Shown: in pieces, positions 36,651 through 51,100 of the stretch | How positions within the stretch are numbered: the first letter of the stretch is position 1 | Layout of the letters: each line of letters opens with the position of its first letter | Assembly: GCF_004027225.2 (NCBI RefSeq) | Contig: NC_046358.1 | Location: 69,521,028 to 69,585,027 of the forward strand | Direction: 5' to 3' | Length of the DNA: 64,000 nt | From: Strigops habroptila | Taxonomy: Eukaryota > Chordata > Aves > Psittaciformes > Psittacidae | Notes under the pieces: generated by a model | Database searches by the model: none | Seen by the model: only the letters and a program-made list of their open reading frames with translations | What the model was told of the DNA's origin: nothing | Position numbers and translations under genes: made by a program

Positions 36651-39171
36651 GGGCTGCACTGACCCCAAAAGCTTCACTCCTCATTCGTTTTGCTGTTCGT
36701 GATGTCCACCGGCACTAAATTTGCTTCGTATTTTCAAAGCACGGGAAAAGTGGTTGCTGTCATTCCTGGTGCTGGGATGGCACCTGTGACAAAGGTCTCC
36801 CAGGCACTGCAGGAGCATAAATAACACTCTACATGTGTATGTTAATTATATCACATATGTTGTATTATTATATTGTTAATACGTGTCTTATATTGCTCTC
36901 TGTGAGGTGAAACAGTGAGAGATTGAGTGCACCCTCAGCAAGTTTGCTGATGACATGGATCTGTGTGGTGTGGTCAATGTGCGGGAGGGAAGGGATGGGA
37001 TTCAGAGGGACCTGGACAGGCTGAAGAGGGGGGACCGTGTGAACCTCATGGAGTTCAACCAGGCCAAGAGCAAGGTCCTGCACATGGAGAGTCCAGAGGA
37101 GGCCATGGAGATGCTGCGAGGGCTGGAGCAGCTCTGCTCTGGAGCCAGGCTGAGAGAGCTGGGCTTGTTCAGCCTGGAGAAGAGAAGGCTCCTTAAGGGG
37201 AGACCTTAGAGCAGCTCCCAGTGCCTAAAGGGGCTACAAGGAACCTGGAGAGGGGCTTTGGACAAGGGCCTGTAGGGACAGGCCAAGGGGGAATGGCTTT
37301 AACCTGACAGAGGGGAGACTGAGATGAGCTCTTAGGCAGAAGCTCTTCCCTGTGAGGGTGCTGAGGCGCTGGCACAGGGTGCCCAGAGAAGCTGTGGCTG
37401 CCCCATCCCTGGCAGTGTTCAAGGCCAGGTTGGACACAGGGGCTTGGAGCAACCTGCTCTAGTGGAAAGTGTCCCTGCCCGTGGCAGGGGGTTGGAACTG
37501 AATGAGCTTTGAGGTCCCTTCCAGCCCAAACCCATCTGTGGTTCTGTGATTCTATGACACAGGCACTGCTGCAGCTCAGGGCGCACCCGGCTTTGCTGGC
37601 TTGATGGAGTGGGCTGTTTGCTTTCCTGAATTGGGTCTCTCAGGGTCTGTCACACCACTGCTTCGGGCCGGGGCTGTCTGTGGCAGTGGCATGAGCCACC
37701 CTGCGCCCCTCTCTGGGCACTGTGTGCTGGGAGCTCCTGTCCTCGGGGGGCCCATGTGGGGCTGAGGGCTGGAGGAGCCAGTGTGCACCCTGGGAGCAGA
37801 GCTGCAGCTCAGCTCCTCCACGTGCTGGAGCACCCGTAGGAGACCTGTGAGCCCCTCGGCACTGTGGGCGGTGTGTGAATTTGGCTTTCTGCTCAGCAGT
37901 GGGTGTGAAGAGAATGTGAGCTCTCATCAGCACTTTCATTATCTTAATACAATCACTTCAGGTCTGTTAAGTTCTTTTGCAGAAAAATAAGACAATTGTA
38001 TGTTTCATTAGCTTCCCCTTCCACCGAGCCCCAAAAGAACTCAACCCCTGGGTCTCACTTGCATGGTGCATGCAGTCCATGTCAAGAGGCTACAAGATCT
38101 CCAACAGCCTGGACCGGGCACTGCTGGTGAGGAGCTGGTAAACCCTACTCAGCATGGAGCTTCTCTCCCTCTTTCCTCCTTTTAGCTTTGACAGGTACTA
38201 AGGAGTTCTTCAGAGTCAAAAGTTTTCTTTCTGTGACAGATTCTTACCTAAACTCACCTGTTCTCCAGAAATAGCAGCAATAATGAGCCTGAAGTGAGGA
38301 GATGAAGAACTGGCAATTGTTTTACCCCAGGGCTGATGTTCACTAAGGTTTTCCAGTGTTTTCCACCAGGCCCTACACTCTCTGATACCCTCACTTGTAC
38401 ATTAGATACTCTGTTCGTGTCCTTTTAGCTTTGCACACACTTGGGAATTATCCCATCCAGGCCTGGATGGCCACAGTTTGGAGGCAGCAGCAGCATGTAG
38501 CCCAGCACCATGCAGTCTGAGTGCTGTCTGGGCTCATCAGAGCTTGTTTCAGTGCATGCTTTGTGTTGAAACTGTTATTTTTCCACGCAGCATCTCTGAT
38601 GTGAAGTGAAAAGTCGGTGAAGGTCTTTCCCACCGCCGTCTGTAGCTTGGTCAGAGCTCAAAGATCCTGGCACCCTTTGGATGGCTCATTGCCACAGGAG
38701 ATACAAGGATGGCAGAGATCGAGAGAGAATTGCTTGGAAGCAAGTTGATGATAGATGCTATTGGATGGTTGGATGAATGGTTTAATTAATGAGTTAACCA
38801 AATCTTAAATTCTCTAAAGATCCCTGCAATAGAGATGGAGGCCATCCCTACAGCCGGGTTTGGGGAATCGTCCATAATACAAACAGAGTGGTACCTCCTA
38901 GCTGGCAATATTGCTTCACTGACGGTATCTGCTAAGCTTCTTGTTTCAGTCTCTGCCGTGTGCTGTCTTAGGAATACAGAAACCTCTTGACAAGCATAAT
39001 TTCTTTGCCTCTAACAGCTCCTGGGGTGACTGTAATAACTGGCTCCACCTTAAACCCCAGGTGGATGCCGCACCCTCTGGTAACCAAAGTTGATAGCAAC
39101 GTGGCTTGTGCCGGACCTCGAGGGGAAACTTGGTGCCATAGAGATCCTTAGATCCTGCCTTTGCTCTTCAG
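36651..39171. other. Probable CCDC78 5' intron sequence
   Basis: Between the CpG island and the first readable CCDC78 exon I found no coding segment with matching splice sites. A CR1 copy occupies 36921-37557. One or more non-conserved 5' exons may be hidden here. Confidence 0.4.
36921..37557 (+). mobile_element. CR1 LINE fragment including the end of the reverse transcriptase
   Basis: This plus-orientation copy starts with CTLSKFADDMD-coding sequence, the reverse-transcriptase catalytic FADD box, followed by NLMEFNQAKSKVLHM. It runs to the 3' terminus GATTCTATGA. It is 5'-truncated and not intact. Confidence 0.93.
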
Positions 39172-42100
39172 TTGCTGCTGGATACCGTGCAAAGAGCGTG
39201 GCCTCCAAGCACATGGATTTTGGAATCGTTGCAGAGAAGGAGAACGTAAGTACTCTAACAGAGCACGTACAGCATCTTGCTAATGAAAATCTAAGTATGA
39301 AGGGCTGCAGCCTCTTCCCAGCTCATGGAACCGGTGCTCTGCATATGAAATCTGAATTGCAAGAGGAAAATGGCAGCTGAAAATCCCATCTGCAGTCTGT
39401 TTAGGGTCCGAAAAGCTGGATGTGCTGTGCTCTTCCAGCAGCGCTGCAGTGGGAGCAGGGGGCCCTGCTGGCTGGCACCAGCTGTGGGAGCTGTTGTGTG
39501 TCTCTAGGTGCAGCTGCAGGATAGGAATGAGAGGCTGGGACAGCTCGGAGACCTGCCCGAGAGGATGGGGAAGCTGGCTGGCTCCAAACCAGATCTGTCA
39601 GCCAGAACAGGCTTCAGTGAAGAGGAAAAACTGAAGGTAAAACAAATATCTGGGGAGTTGGAGAGAACTGAGCCATGAAGCCACATGAGACCAGTAGATC
39701 TGTGGTGGAAAACCTGGTGGGAAATGTCTCTTTCTAGGGGGAGGGTGTGTTGTGCTCAAACTCCCTGTTGGAACAGTATGTTGGCCTCAGGATCCATGGC
39801 CTTTATAGTGTCCTTTCTCTCTCCTAGTTTTCCAAAGACCTCGTTGATCTCCAGATCGAGACAAACAAAATGAAGGAGCAGTACGAGACGGAGAACTTTG
39901 AACTGAAAAACATGGTATCCCAAAGTTTGAAGTAGCTGGTTTCAGCTCTGCCAACACCTTTACCCAGAAATGCAGTTTGTTGCGCATCCATGTTTACTTT
40001 GCTTGGCATATTCTCCTAGCTTTAGCTAGGGCAAGGGATTCCTCCTCAATGCCCAGAAACTCACAGGAAACTCATCTCTCTTTAAGTCATAGCGTGGCCA
40101 GAACCTGTTTGGTCAAATAAATACCCTGTGACTGCTGCTGATCTCTGTCACAGTCTAATTCTGCTGCCTTCCCTCTGCAGATCCTGGCTCTGGAGACCCG
40201 TGTGCTGGAGCTGGAGCTCTGCAGTGAGAAGGTCAGTGGGGAGCGAGATGCCTTGCGGGAAGGCCTGCGTGCTCTGGAGACCAGCCGGAAGGAGCTGGCT
40301 GATGAGTACATCATTCTGAAAAGCAATTACCTGGCCCTAGGCAAAGAACTGGACCAGGAGGTGAGACACTGTTCACTCTGGTGTTCTCCGGTTCACCTGG
40401 TCTGCACACAGCTTGGCTTTGGGTTGTGTATCACAGCTCAGGTCCAGCTGAGCTGTGAGCCAGTGTAGCTCGGGCATGGGTTTGTTTTCAGGCTCATGGA
40501 AGGGGATCACCGTCTCGCTGGGCTTGCAGAACCCGCTCTGCTCGGCAGGGACAGTGCTGAGCCCACTCTGACCCTGTGTTCATCCAGGCACCCCGCTGTG
40601 AGAGTCCTCCTCTCTTCACTCAATCCCAGAGCCTGTCACCGGCAGTACCGAGGGGGTCACTGCGGGGCTGGTCCGGGTGCACGCTGCAGGTCCCTCCTGA
40701 CTGCCAGCACGCTTTGTTTCCCTTTCCTTCTGCATGGCTTGAGCAGGCTGCACGTGAACTGCTTGCAGTCACTCTCATTTCAGACAGCGGCAGGAAGGGG
40801 CCTGGAGGTTTTTGGGGTCAGCAAGTTTAGAAAGACACTGAATACAAGCAAGTTTTCTGATTGCTGCTTAAAATATAGTAAAATTCCTGATGACTGTTAG
40901 CTTAGCAATTATTAATGAAGTTTTTTGGACTCAGATTTGTGTAATTCTTTGGCAAGAATAGCTGCTCCTCTCTCCCCTCCCTCTCCCCACTCCTGCTCTC
41001 TCCTTCTTTTTGAATCGGATTGAATGACTGACACCCTCCTGCCTCCCTCCCCCAGCAGATAGTTTAGCTGCTTCAGCCAAATGACCTGGTTTCCTGTGCT
41101 GGCCTGTGCAGAGCTGTGATGGGAAGAGGTGGGGCTGGGCCCAGACATGCTGGTTTTGGCAGTGTCTGGTCTGGTTTTATGGGGAGCTTTGCTCGGGAGA
41201 GCTCTGAGGATACAAGATCATCATCAAAGCCTTGCAAATAAGCAAGTTAGTGACTCGCGAAGCTATCACTTGTCTCCCGTAAGCTGAGAAATGGAGATGT
41301 CTTAGGAGGAGGCAAGCTCAGCTCTTGCAAGGGTGTGAACCTGCCCCCTAGTCCTGCCAGAGCACGAGGCAGCACGCGTGCAGCTGACTGCCAGCAAGGC
41401 AGCACGCTGCTGGGACACGGTACTGCCAGGCTCACCAGGGAACAGCTCAGCCTTCAGCAGTCTCAGCTGCTTCTTGTCCCCAAGGGGGTGCAATGTGTTT
41501 GTCAAAAATGGGATTTTGAGGTGGCTGATATCTCTCAGTGACAGGTTTAGCAGGTTAGCAGTAATAACACATGGGCTTCACACGGATCCTGGAATGTTTC
41601 AGAGAGTGAAAGCACCTGGATTCAGTCATGTGCCTGGATAGCACCTTGAAGAGGTGGTGGAGCAGGGTCCAGAAGCCAAAAGTGAATCCTTGGTTGTAAT
41701 CGGTAGGCTGAGCATTTTCCCCCAGTTTCTTGGCTCTGACTACCAACTGTCCCTGCCTGAAGCGAAAGAGGCTCCAACTTGGCAGGCTGGGACTTGTCAC
41801 GGCATGGGCCTCTTGCTCATTATTTTCCCAGTGTGGACTTTCCCAAAGGAAATGGGAAAAGCAGCCTGTGGTTCTGCCCCCTCCCCTTCCCCGGCGCTCT
41901 TCGGGGGAGACAATGAACCTTTTACACATTCCCAATTACAAGTGCTACTTGTGACCTTGCCAATATGTTGTCATGGCTGCTTGGCGCAGCAGCAGCTCAG
42001 CGAGCTCATTCATGGTCCCTTGTACAGGAGCAGTGAGAGCCTCTGGATTGTCCTCGGTGCTCATTGTACGGCTTGATTCACACATCGTCCCAGGCGAAGG

Positions 42101-45100
42101 AGCAGGGAGCTGGCCTTGCCTGTCCCTGGGGAAGTGCCTTCCAGAAGATGCCAGCCAGGCACTTTGTGCCTGTTTTCTAACTCGTTGTAAATTCTTCCTT
42201 TTCAAGCCTCTGACCTTTCCTTGACTCTCCGTTTCCTCCTTCTCCTTTGTTCCGCAGGCTCACGCCGTCTGCGGCAGTACAAAGTGAGGCTGTGGAGGGA
42301 ACCCAACTGGCTGTAAACTGGTTCCACGCTGGGGTTTTCCCTGGAGCCAGGCCAGGCTTGGGAGCACGGAGGAGGCAGCGATGCCCATTCCAAACCTGGG
42401 ACTGCCTCTTTCTTTCTCCAGGCTGGTACTTCTGCGCTTGTGTGACCCCCTCTGATCGAATTGTCAGGGCAGGCAGCTGCAGCTGCATCATTTTCGGTTG
42501 GAGAACAAGCAGCCTGTCTCTGCGTAGCTGTCAGTTTTCACAGCTGTATATCTCACCTCTTTGTCAGCCTCCTTTCTCCTCTCTCCCCCACAGCCCACCC
42601 TGTGCTATCTTTTGATAAGCTATTCTCTCCACGGATGACTCAGATGACCTCTGCCTCCCATCCTCCCGATTCACTGCCATGGTAACAATTACTCAAGCTT
42701 GTCCCCAGTCATAAACCCCATCAAAGCTTTGTTATCTACATAGAAACCCTCCCGAGAGACATGAATTCCCCCAGTGTTCCTTCCAGATCACCTGTAACAG
42801 AGCCTTTCTCATTCAGATCCTCTTTATCTTTTGGAAATGTGTCACTTCACACCAGCAGTGCTTTGAATCTCGCTGCCTACATGGTGCTGTGGGCTGGCTG
42901 CTGCTGGAGGGATGCATTCAAACAAAACTGGAATTAGCTGGGTGGCGTCAGCCTGGATAGATGGATGGATGGAGATTTGTCCCTTCTCTTACACCATGGA
43001 GTCCAGCATTGTTCAAAGCCGTTGTGTGGAGAAAGATGTGGCTGAAGCGCTGGGGAGCTGTGTGGAGGGTGCACGGTTAGAATGAGGAGGGAGGCTGGAA
43101 GTCAGGATGGAGGGGGGGTGGCAGAGCTGGGCTGGGCTGGCACTGGGCTTTGAATTTCAATGCCAGGATGAGATGGGCAGAGGGAGAGAGGTTCCATGTT
43201 AATAATCCTGATGCCTGGCAATGGATGCTGGGGAGCAAGTCTTCATCAGGGACTATAGCAATAAGACAAGGGGGAATGGGTTTAAACTGAAATAGGGGAA
43301 GTTCAGGTTAGGTATAAGGAAGAAGCTCTTCCCTGTGAGGGTGCTGAGGCGCTGGCACAGGGTGCCCAGAGAAGCTATGGCTGCCCCATCCCTGGCAGTG
43401 TTCAAGGCCAGGTTGGACACAGGGGCTTGGAGCAACCTGCTTTAGTGGAAGGTGTCCCTGCCCATGGCAGGGGGTTGGAACTGGATGATCTGAAGGTTCT
43501 TTCCAACCCAAACCATTCTATGATTCTATTAATCTCTGATGGCACCCTGCATTTCCATGAGGATTAGAAAATCACTGGTATCTTTGGACATATAAGAGAC
43601 AACTAAGAATAAAGCTTGCTTTCAGGAGGGGATACTAGTGCCTGCCTTGTGCATGCACCGAGAGCAGCAGGTATGTGCTGAACAGACACTGTGCAGAGCT
43701 GGAGAGGCAGCATTTCAGAAGCTCTTTTCTTCTTGTTTGACCTGGCAGGTCATGAAGAATGAAGAGCTCAGCCGAGAGCTGCTCAGCCTGGCCAATGCCA
43801 ACCGCTCCCCTGCCACAGCTGGTGAACCCTCTGCCGAGCTGGGAAGAGTGAGAGCAATGGTGCACCCCCTCTCCGCTCAGAAGGTGAAGGTAAGGACAGA
43901 CCTCCCTGCCCTGCCATCAGCTCCTTGGAGAGCAAGGATTTATCAGGCACCTTCTGTCTCTTGCTAAAACCAGCCAGAAGATGTAGCTGCCTCTGAACAT
44001 GAGCGACAAAAACTGGAGAGAAACGTGAGTGTGTGGGGGTCTGGTGCCAGATCCTTGGGGAAGCAGAGGGGGAATTTATTCCAACTGTGGCTGGCACTTC
44101 CTGGTGCTAACTTGAATTTTGTGGATGAGCTGATGCCTTGATTGATTATAAATTATTATTTTTTAAGCAGTGCAGTTGAAAAATGAGACTAGAATAATGT
44201 TGTGCAGGCAGAAGCTGAGAGAGGGCAGTTGTGGTTCCCTCAGTCAGTGCCCCTGGCTGAACAGAAGCAGAGGTTTAGAAGCCAACAAATGCAGAGGACA
44301 CCTACTTCTTTTCTTCTTGCCAATACTTGAGAAAGATGGGGGTGATAAAGCACCCAAAGCTGAGAGCACAGAGATGCTTCCTGCCTCCTTCCCATCTGCA
44401 GCTCATGCAAAACCAGCTTGGGCTCTGCCATCAGCTCCTGCTGGGAATCTGACTCTTGGTGTGAGAATTTCCTCTGGGAGAGCAACATGTGTGCCCTGTC
44501 TCCAGATCACACACAGCTTCTGGTGTCCTACAGAACTGGTCACTCCCAGTGAAACCTGTCCTTTCCCCAGTATGTCACTGCTCAGCTGGAGGCTCTCCTC
44601 ACTTCTTCCCCCTTCATGAATCCCTCTGTTAGCTCAGCCCTCTGTCTCATCTTCCTCTTCGTTTGTCCCTCAGTTGCTTGGAAACCAGAATCACATAAAA
44701 GTGGAGCTTGCAAAACTGAAGAAAACCTATGATTTGCAGCAACAGAAGCTGGAAGAGAGAGTGTGAGTGTTTGAGGGCATGTTCTTCTATTTGGCTGGGC
44801 ATTTATGGAGCTCGTTGCAGCTGAATTTGATCCTTGGGAACAGGAGAGGAGATAGCGTGCCTTTGGTGGGGTACCGGGTGGGAAATGGTGATTCACTCTT
44901 GGGAGAAGTGAGGCCTGGAAGCAAAACCTGATATTTACAAGGCTCTTTAGAGGGTTAACTGCCTGCCTAGAAGTGGGTGGTGGTTAAATACTCAACTGGC
45001 CAATGCAACTTTGAAAATCCACCTTCTGTGACCCACGCAGAACATGTGTGACAGCCCAGAGATAAACCCAGCCCCAGACCTTGCCGCCATGGCTGTTCTT

Positions 45101-48100
45101 CCATTGACAGGCTGGGATGGGGTCAGTGTCCCAGGAAAGGCTGCCCCAGCAGGGACGCTACAGAACTAGACCCTCTGACTGGGGAGGACAGTCACCTTTG
45201 GCTGTGAGAGCTTTGTGGCCACTGGCTGGCACACATCTGGGGGCTGGCATCTGCTGCAGAGAGATTTCTGTCATCCTGTAGTGACTTCCTTCTCAAAACT
45301 GGCTCTGTTGGACTTACAGAGAACTTTGGGGATTTAAAAAAGCGCGTCTTCTTCCTGTGTGTCCAGGATGGCAATGGGGAAGGAGCTGCAGGAGGCGAAA
45401 GGCACGACTGGGGACACCCAGCGCAAGCTGGCGGAGCAGTCAGCGGTAAGGTCAGGATTCCCTCCAGCCCCTGGCACCCTGGCTCCAGGACTGCCTCTGT
45501 TCATCATCTTCTCCCAGGCACCATGAGCTTCTCCTGGAGCTAGCAGGTGGTGGATGTCTTGTATCGAGGTACTCCAACACATTTCCCTTTCCAGGGAGTT
45601 TGTCATACCAAGGTGCTCCCCCCTGCACTGCTTCATAGAATCATAGAATTCCAGAGTGGTTTGGGTTGGAAGGGACCTTAAAGCTCATCCAGTTCCAATC
45701 CCCTGCCATGTGCAGGGACACCTTCCACTAGAGCAGGTTGCTCCAAGCCCCTGTGTCCAACCTGGCCTTGAACACTGCCAGGGATGGGGCAGCCACAGCT
45801 TCTCTGGGCACCCTGTGCCAGCGCCTCAGCACCCTCACAGGGAAGAACTTCTAAGATCTCATCTCAATCTCCCCTCTGGCAGGTTAAAGCCATTCCCCCT
45901 TGGCCTGTCCCTATAGGCCCTTGTCCAAAGCCCCTCTCCAGCTTTCTTGTAGCCCCTTCAGGCACTGGGAGCTGCTCTAAGGTCTCCCCTTAAGGCACCT
46001 TCTCTTCCCCAGGCTGAACCAGCCCAGCTCTCTCAGCCTGGCTCCAGAGCAGAGCTGCTCCAGCCCTCGCAGCATCTCCATGGCCTCCTCTGGACTCGCT
46101 CCAACAGCTCCACGTCCCTCTTGTGTTGTTGCCCCAGAGCTGGATCAGGACTGCAGGGGGGGGGTCTCCCCAGGGTGCAGCAGAGGGGGAAAATCCCCCC
46201 CCTCGACCTGCTGCTCAAGCTTCTTTCCTTCTCCAGGGGTGCAGCGCTGGTGGAAGGTGCTGCTTGCCACAGGTGGTGGGAGGAATTTTTTTCACTGCTA
46301 TTTAGTAAGAGTTGGTGTAATCACAAGGCAGAGGGGGATTGTAAATGGCAGCAGATAGCAGGGGAATAGAGATGATGAACATTTCCAGTGGGCTCCTGTG
46401 AAAACCCAGGTCCTTCCCAGCTCTAGTGCAGCTGGATATTTGGTAATGAAGTCACCCATCTCTAATGGAGCTTCTTAGTGCCCCTTGTGTGGACAGAGGA
46501 TGAGGGCAGGAGCAAGCATGTTTGCTGTGCCTAGGTGCTGCTCAGCTCCCAGAGTCAGCTCCAAGATGTGGAGGCAGAAAACTCCCAGCTGCAGCTCCGG
46601 CTGAAGGAGCTGAACGAGGAATATCGCTCCCGGCTGGCACAGTACATCAAGGATGTGGCGGTGGGTACCCCCAGTCCCAGGGGCTCTCCTGGCCAGGGAA
46701 AGCCTGTCTGTGCTGGCTGCCCTCTTCTTGCAGGCTGTTTCCCCTCCTTGCTAGCTGTGGGGCGTGGGAGTCAATGCTTGCAGCTGGAAGGAGGCTCCAT
46801 GCCCTTGGCTTGGCCTGGGGGAGGAGATTCCAGCCTCCCTCTATCCATCCCCCTAGGTAGCTGTAAGCAGGTTTTGGCAAGAGCTTCTGTGCTGGGAGAA
46901 GGCTGGTACCAAAGAACACAGTGTGACGACGGATCAGGACACTCAGCAAAGGAATTTTTACTGTTAAGAATAGTTTAAATCCCAACAGGGCAATGTTGAA
47001 TAATGTCCTAGCTAGCAGAGAGAGTGGGAAAGAAGACGGACTAGAAATGGTAACTCCCAACACCAACTTGTGTTTCCCTAGGCAGGGATACAGTACAGTA
47101 CAGATGTACATCTGGTACAGCACAGATGCCTTCTCTGTCTTGGAGGGCCATGATGGAAGTTAATTAGTCTTTCCTGCTCTTTGAAAATGGAAGATATGCC
47201 TTCTCCTCTGTGCTGTGAGCATAAATATGCCTGGAGCTTCTCTGTGGGAAATGGGTTACATGCCTTAGGGAATGACTCGATCACCTAAATGTCTTTCTCT
47301 GTATGTTTAAAGGACTTCATGGACAGCAAAGCCAGCAATGTCATGGGGCCTAGCAAAGCCCCAGCTGCTCATGCTCCAATGAAACGCTTTGTGGACAGCA
47401 TGCTGAAAGACATCAGGGCTTCCTACAGGACTCGGGAGGAGCAGCTAGCCAGAGCGGCACGTGGCTACAAGAAACGCATGAAGGACTTGGTCAAGAAGCA
47501 TGAGAACCTGCTCATTGCTTATGGGTAGGGCTAAGCTGGGTCTGGGTTTCCTCTGTCTCTTCAGCTTGTTGCAAAGGCCCAAGTGGAAGTGCCCTGAAGC
47601 ACCCAGACCCGTGGTGGGGAGGGAGGCAAAAAGGGCTCCCAGGTGGAGCAGAGGATCTGGAGTACATGTTGATCTCCCTGCTCGTGACAAGCCAGGAGCA
47701 AGGTGTTTCCAGCTGCACCTCAGGGTGCTCTGGACACCTTGAAGCTACTTTGCACATATGTTTCTCCTGTGTTAAATTTAGTGAGAAAGTGATTCCACGT
47801 TGGATGGTGTGGAAAGGCAGAGGTACCACAAATAACTCCTGCCTCCCAGCTTGCTTCTGCAGTGCTCTCAGCTCTGCTCCACAGCTCTCTCAGCAGCTTG
47901 GGCTGTGGGAAGCAGCAGAAATTCTTGTGGCATAAAAGCCACAAATAGCTCTAGGACAAGCTCCCCTCAGAAACACTCCCAGGAATATTATGCATACTGC
48001 TGGGCTCTCCTGCCTGTCCTTTGCAGGGGAACTGGCTCTTGGTGGCCAGAAGCCAGCAGCTCCCAAGCAAATGGTACCTCCATCAGAGGCAGAAACAGTC

Positions 48101-51100
48101 AGTGTTGTGACCTAACCAAAGCTAGCAGGCACTAACCCCTCTGGCATGTTCCAGGCTCCAGCGAGAGCAGATCCGGTCCTTGGGCAGCACCGCTGCAGAC
48201 TGTGGCCCTGCCGAGCTCCACTTTTCCATCACAGACCCAGAGCTGCTGACAAACACCACCCAGGAGCTAAACCGGCTGCGGGAGGATAAAGCAAAACTGG
48301 AAATGCAGCTACATGAGCTGCAGAAGGTGCTGGCTGGGCTGCTGGCTTTCTGCGGGGCGGGGGTAGAGTTCTCAGAAGCCAGATTCATCCCCTTCCTTAG
48401 GCATTCCCTGAGGGTTTGCTGTGCCTGTAGCACAGGCAGGGGTAGTGTTTGCTCTCTTTCTCATTTTCGGAAGAGATGGAATGTCCAAGCAGTCCCCTCG
48501 TTGCTTCAACCCTGCTGTGTAAGGGTGAGTTATAGCTATTGGCTGGGCAGCCCAACAGATTGGGGTTGCTGAGCTCTGGGAGGGCTGAGGAGTAGCTGAT
48601 GTTATGGGAGAGCTGCCAGGCCAGCAGACTCACTCCATCCTAAAAGAAGAGGTGAGCAAGGGAGGGTAGGATGGGGCTTTCTGTTCTCGAATGCCTTTGC
48701 TAACTGAGCAGGAGACCCTGGTCAGAAACCCACCAGTCAGCTCCATGTCCTCCCACTGGGTCTGCCTGGGCAAAGACAAGTCTCTCGAGTTACACAAAAT
48801 GCATTTATTTAACAATTCAGAGGATGGGAGACCTAAACCTTAAGAATCCACTGCACATCATTCCTTGCCAGGGCACTGGTGGCTGTTGGAGTGTGAGGAT
48901 ATGATGTGCCACTTCGAAGTGGTGGGATCTGTGGTGAGATTGCAATGGTTTTAATGCTTATGGGAATACTCTTTTTCCTTTGCCTTCAGAAAAGCCTGAA
49001 AGAAACCTCAGCCTTTTCACTGGCTTCTGAGCAGTAAGTGCTGTTTGTTTCTTGGGATATTTCTAATTCAGACTTCTCCTTGCTGTGTGGATTGAGAAGT
49101 CTTTTCTGCTTTACTTGGAGATGGTAATAAACAGGGAGAGAGTGAGCTGATAGGGGCTCATCTGAGAAGAAAAGCCAGCTGTCACCTCAGTGCAGCGTTC
49201 CCTGCGGTGAAATGAGCTGGTCATTTGGGCCTTGGTCCAAGAAAGCTCTTAAGCTCATGTTTGATTTTGTCATGTTTTTAGTCCCACTGATCTCTTTAGA
49301 TGCTGAAGTCAAACATACGCCCCAATGCTTTGGTGGAAGACAACCTGGGGAAGGCAAGTGAAACACCACCAGTTTGGGATGGTCTTGTTTCTTCTCCTTC
49401 CCAGAGCAGAAGCTGGGCTGGATCCCTTCAGTGACGCTGTCCTGATACTGCCCTGGCTTCATGATGTGCCCTTTATTTGCTCCTTTTTGATGGGTTTCAT
49501 CCCCTTGCTCCGTTATCCACTTGAAACTCTACCAACTATACCTGTGGAAAGGTGGAACAAAATAGTGGAGAAATCTGAGCTGGGATTTTGCAGCCTTTTA
49601 AAAATGTGGTAGCCTAGAAAACATATCAGGTATTCCACTAACTGGATGTCAACAATGAGGAGTCACTGTCTGAGCCACAGGGCTCTGCTGGAGTCTCTCA
49701 GAGAAAAGCTTGAGCCTTACCCAGGCTCTGCCATGTTTTCCACACTGAAAAGTAGTAGCAATCCTTATAGCATCATAGAATCACAAGAGTGGTTTGGGTT
49801 GGAAGGGACCTTAAATCTCATCCAGTTCCAACCCCCTGACACAGGCAGGGACACCTTCCACTAGAGCAGGTTGCTCCAAGCCCCTGTGTCCAACCTGGCC
49901 TTGAACACTGCCAGGGATGGGGCAGCCACAGCTTCTCTGGGCAACCTGTGCCAGCGCCTCAGCACCCTCACAGGGAAGAACTTCTGCCTAAGAGCTCATG
50001 TCAGTCTCCCCTCTGGCGGGTTAAAGCCATTCCCCCTTGGCCTGTCCCTACAGGCCCTTGTCCAAAGCCCCTCTCCAGCTTTCTTGTAGCCCCTTCAGGC
50101 CCTGGAAGCTGCTCTAAGGTCTCCCCAGAGCCTTCTCTTCTCCAGGCTGAACATCTAGATATGAATGCATCTATACTTGAATAGATGCATTAATTTTGAC
50201 AGACTCATCACAGGAGTAAGACACAGAAAGTCCAGAACCTTAATTTTAGTGATATATCTAGTTCTTGAGGTGCCCACTTTCTAGCTGCCAAGAGACTTGA
50301 CCACCTGATATGCTTGTTTTCTGTGTGCTAATGGGTTTATCCATGCTGTTACCTTGTTCCTTTAGCTGGTGTTACTGCAGTACTTCAGCTATAATTCCTG
50401 CTACTTCTCATCTCTATCATCTGCATGGCTTCACTGTTTATTGTTCTCTTTGCTTCTGCTCCCATGGAATCTCGGCCACGGCTTCCTGTGTGCCTGGACT
50501 GGGAGGCTGCAGCCACCAGAGGGAACTCAGACAGTCACAGCTCTGGAGCACAATGCATTCCTTCCTTCATACAACCCAAATTCCTCCAGCATCAGATGTG
50601 ACCTGTATCTTGCTTATTCAGACAGGGACAGAAGAGGAAGAACTTTCCCACGCTGTGCTGCACAGACAGCTCAGCACCTATCATGCTCGGTGACCAGAAC
50701 AAGCGGGTTTGTGCTCCGAAATGTGAAAAGTGGCAGCATTTGGCATTGATCACTCTCTATTTCCATCAAATTTAGTGTCAGGTTAAGGACTCTTTCTGCA
50801 CGGAGTGCTCTGATGTATGAGTGTTGATGTGAGCTTGGAACAAACCCAGCCATCACAGTGGGGCATCTCAGGTTGGCAGAAGGGCTGTGACTCTTGTGCC
50901 AAGGCATAGGGACAGTGCTGCATGCCCTGAAGTTTGGGGCATCAGGAGAGAAAAAGGTTCAGAGCACTGGGGTTTCTGTTTGGATGGGCATGAGTTGTGT
51001 CCAGCCCCTCAAAAGAGCTGTGTGACCTATGGTTGGGCTGGATCTGAATGTCTGGGTGTGATCAAGTCCTGGTTTTCCCTCCTAGGCCACTGGATGAGGA

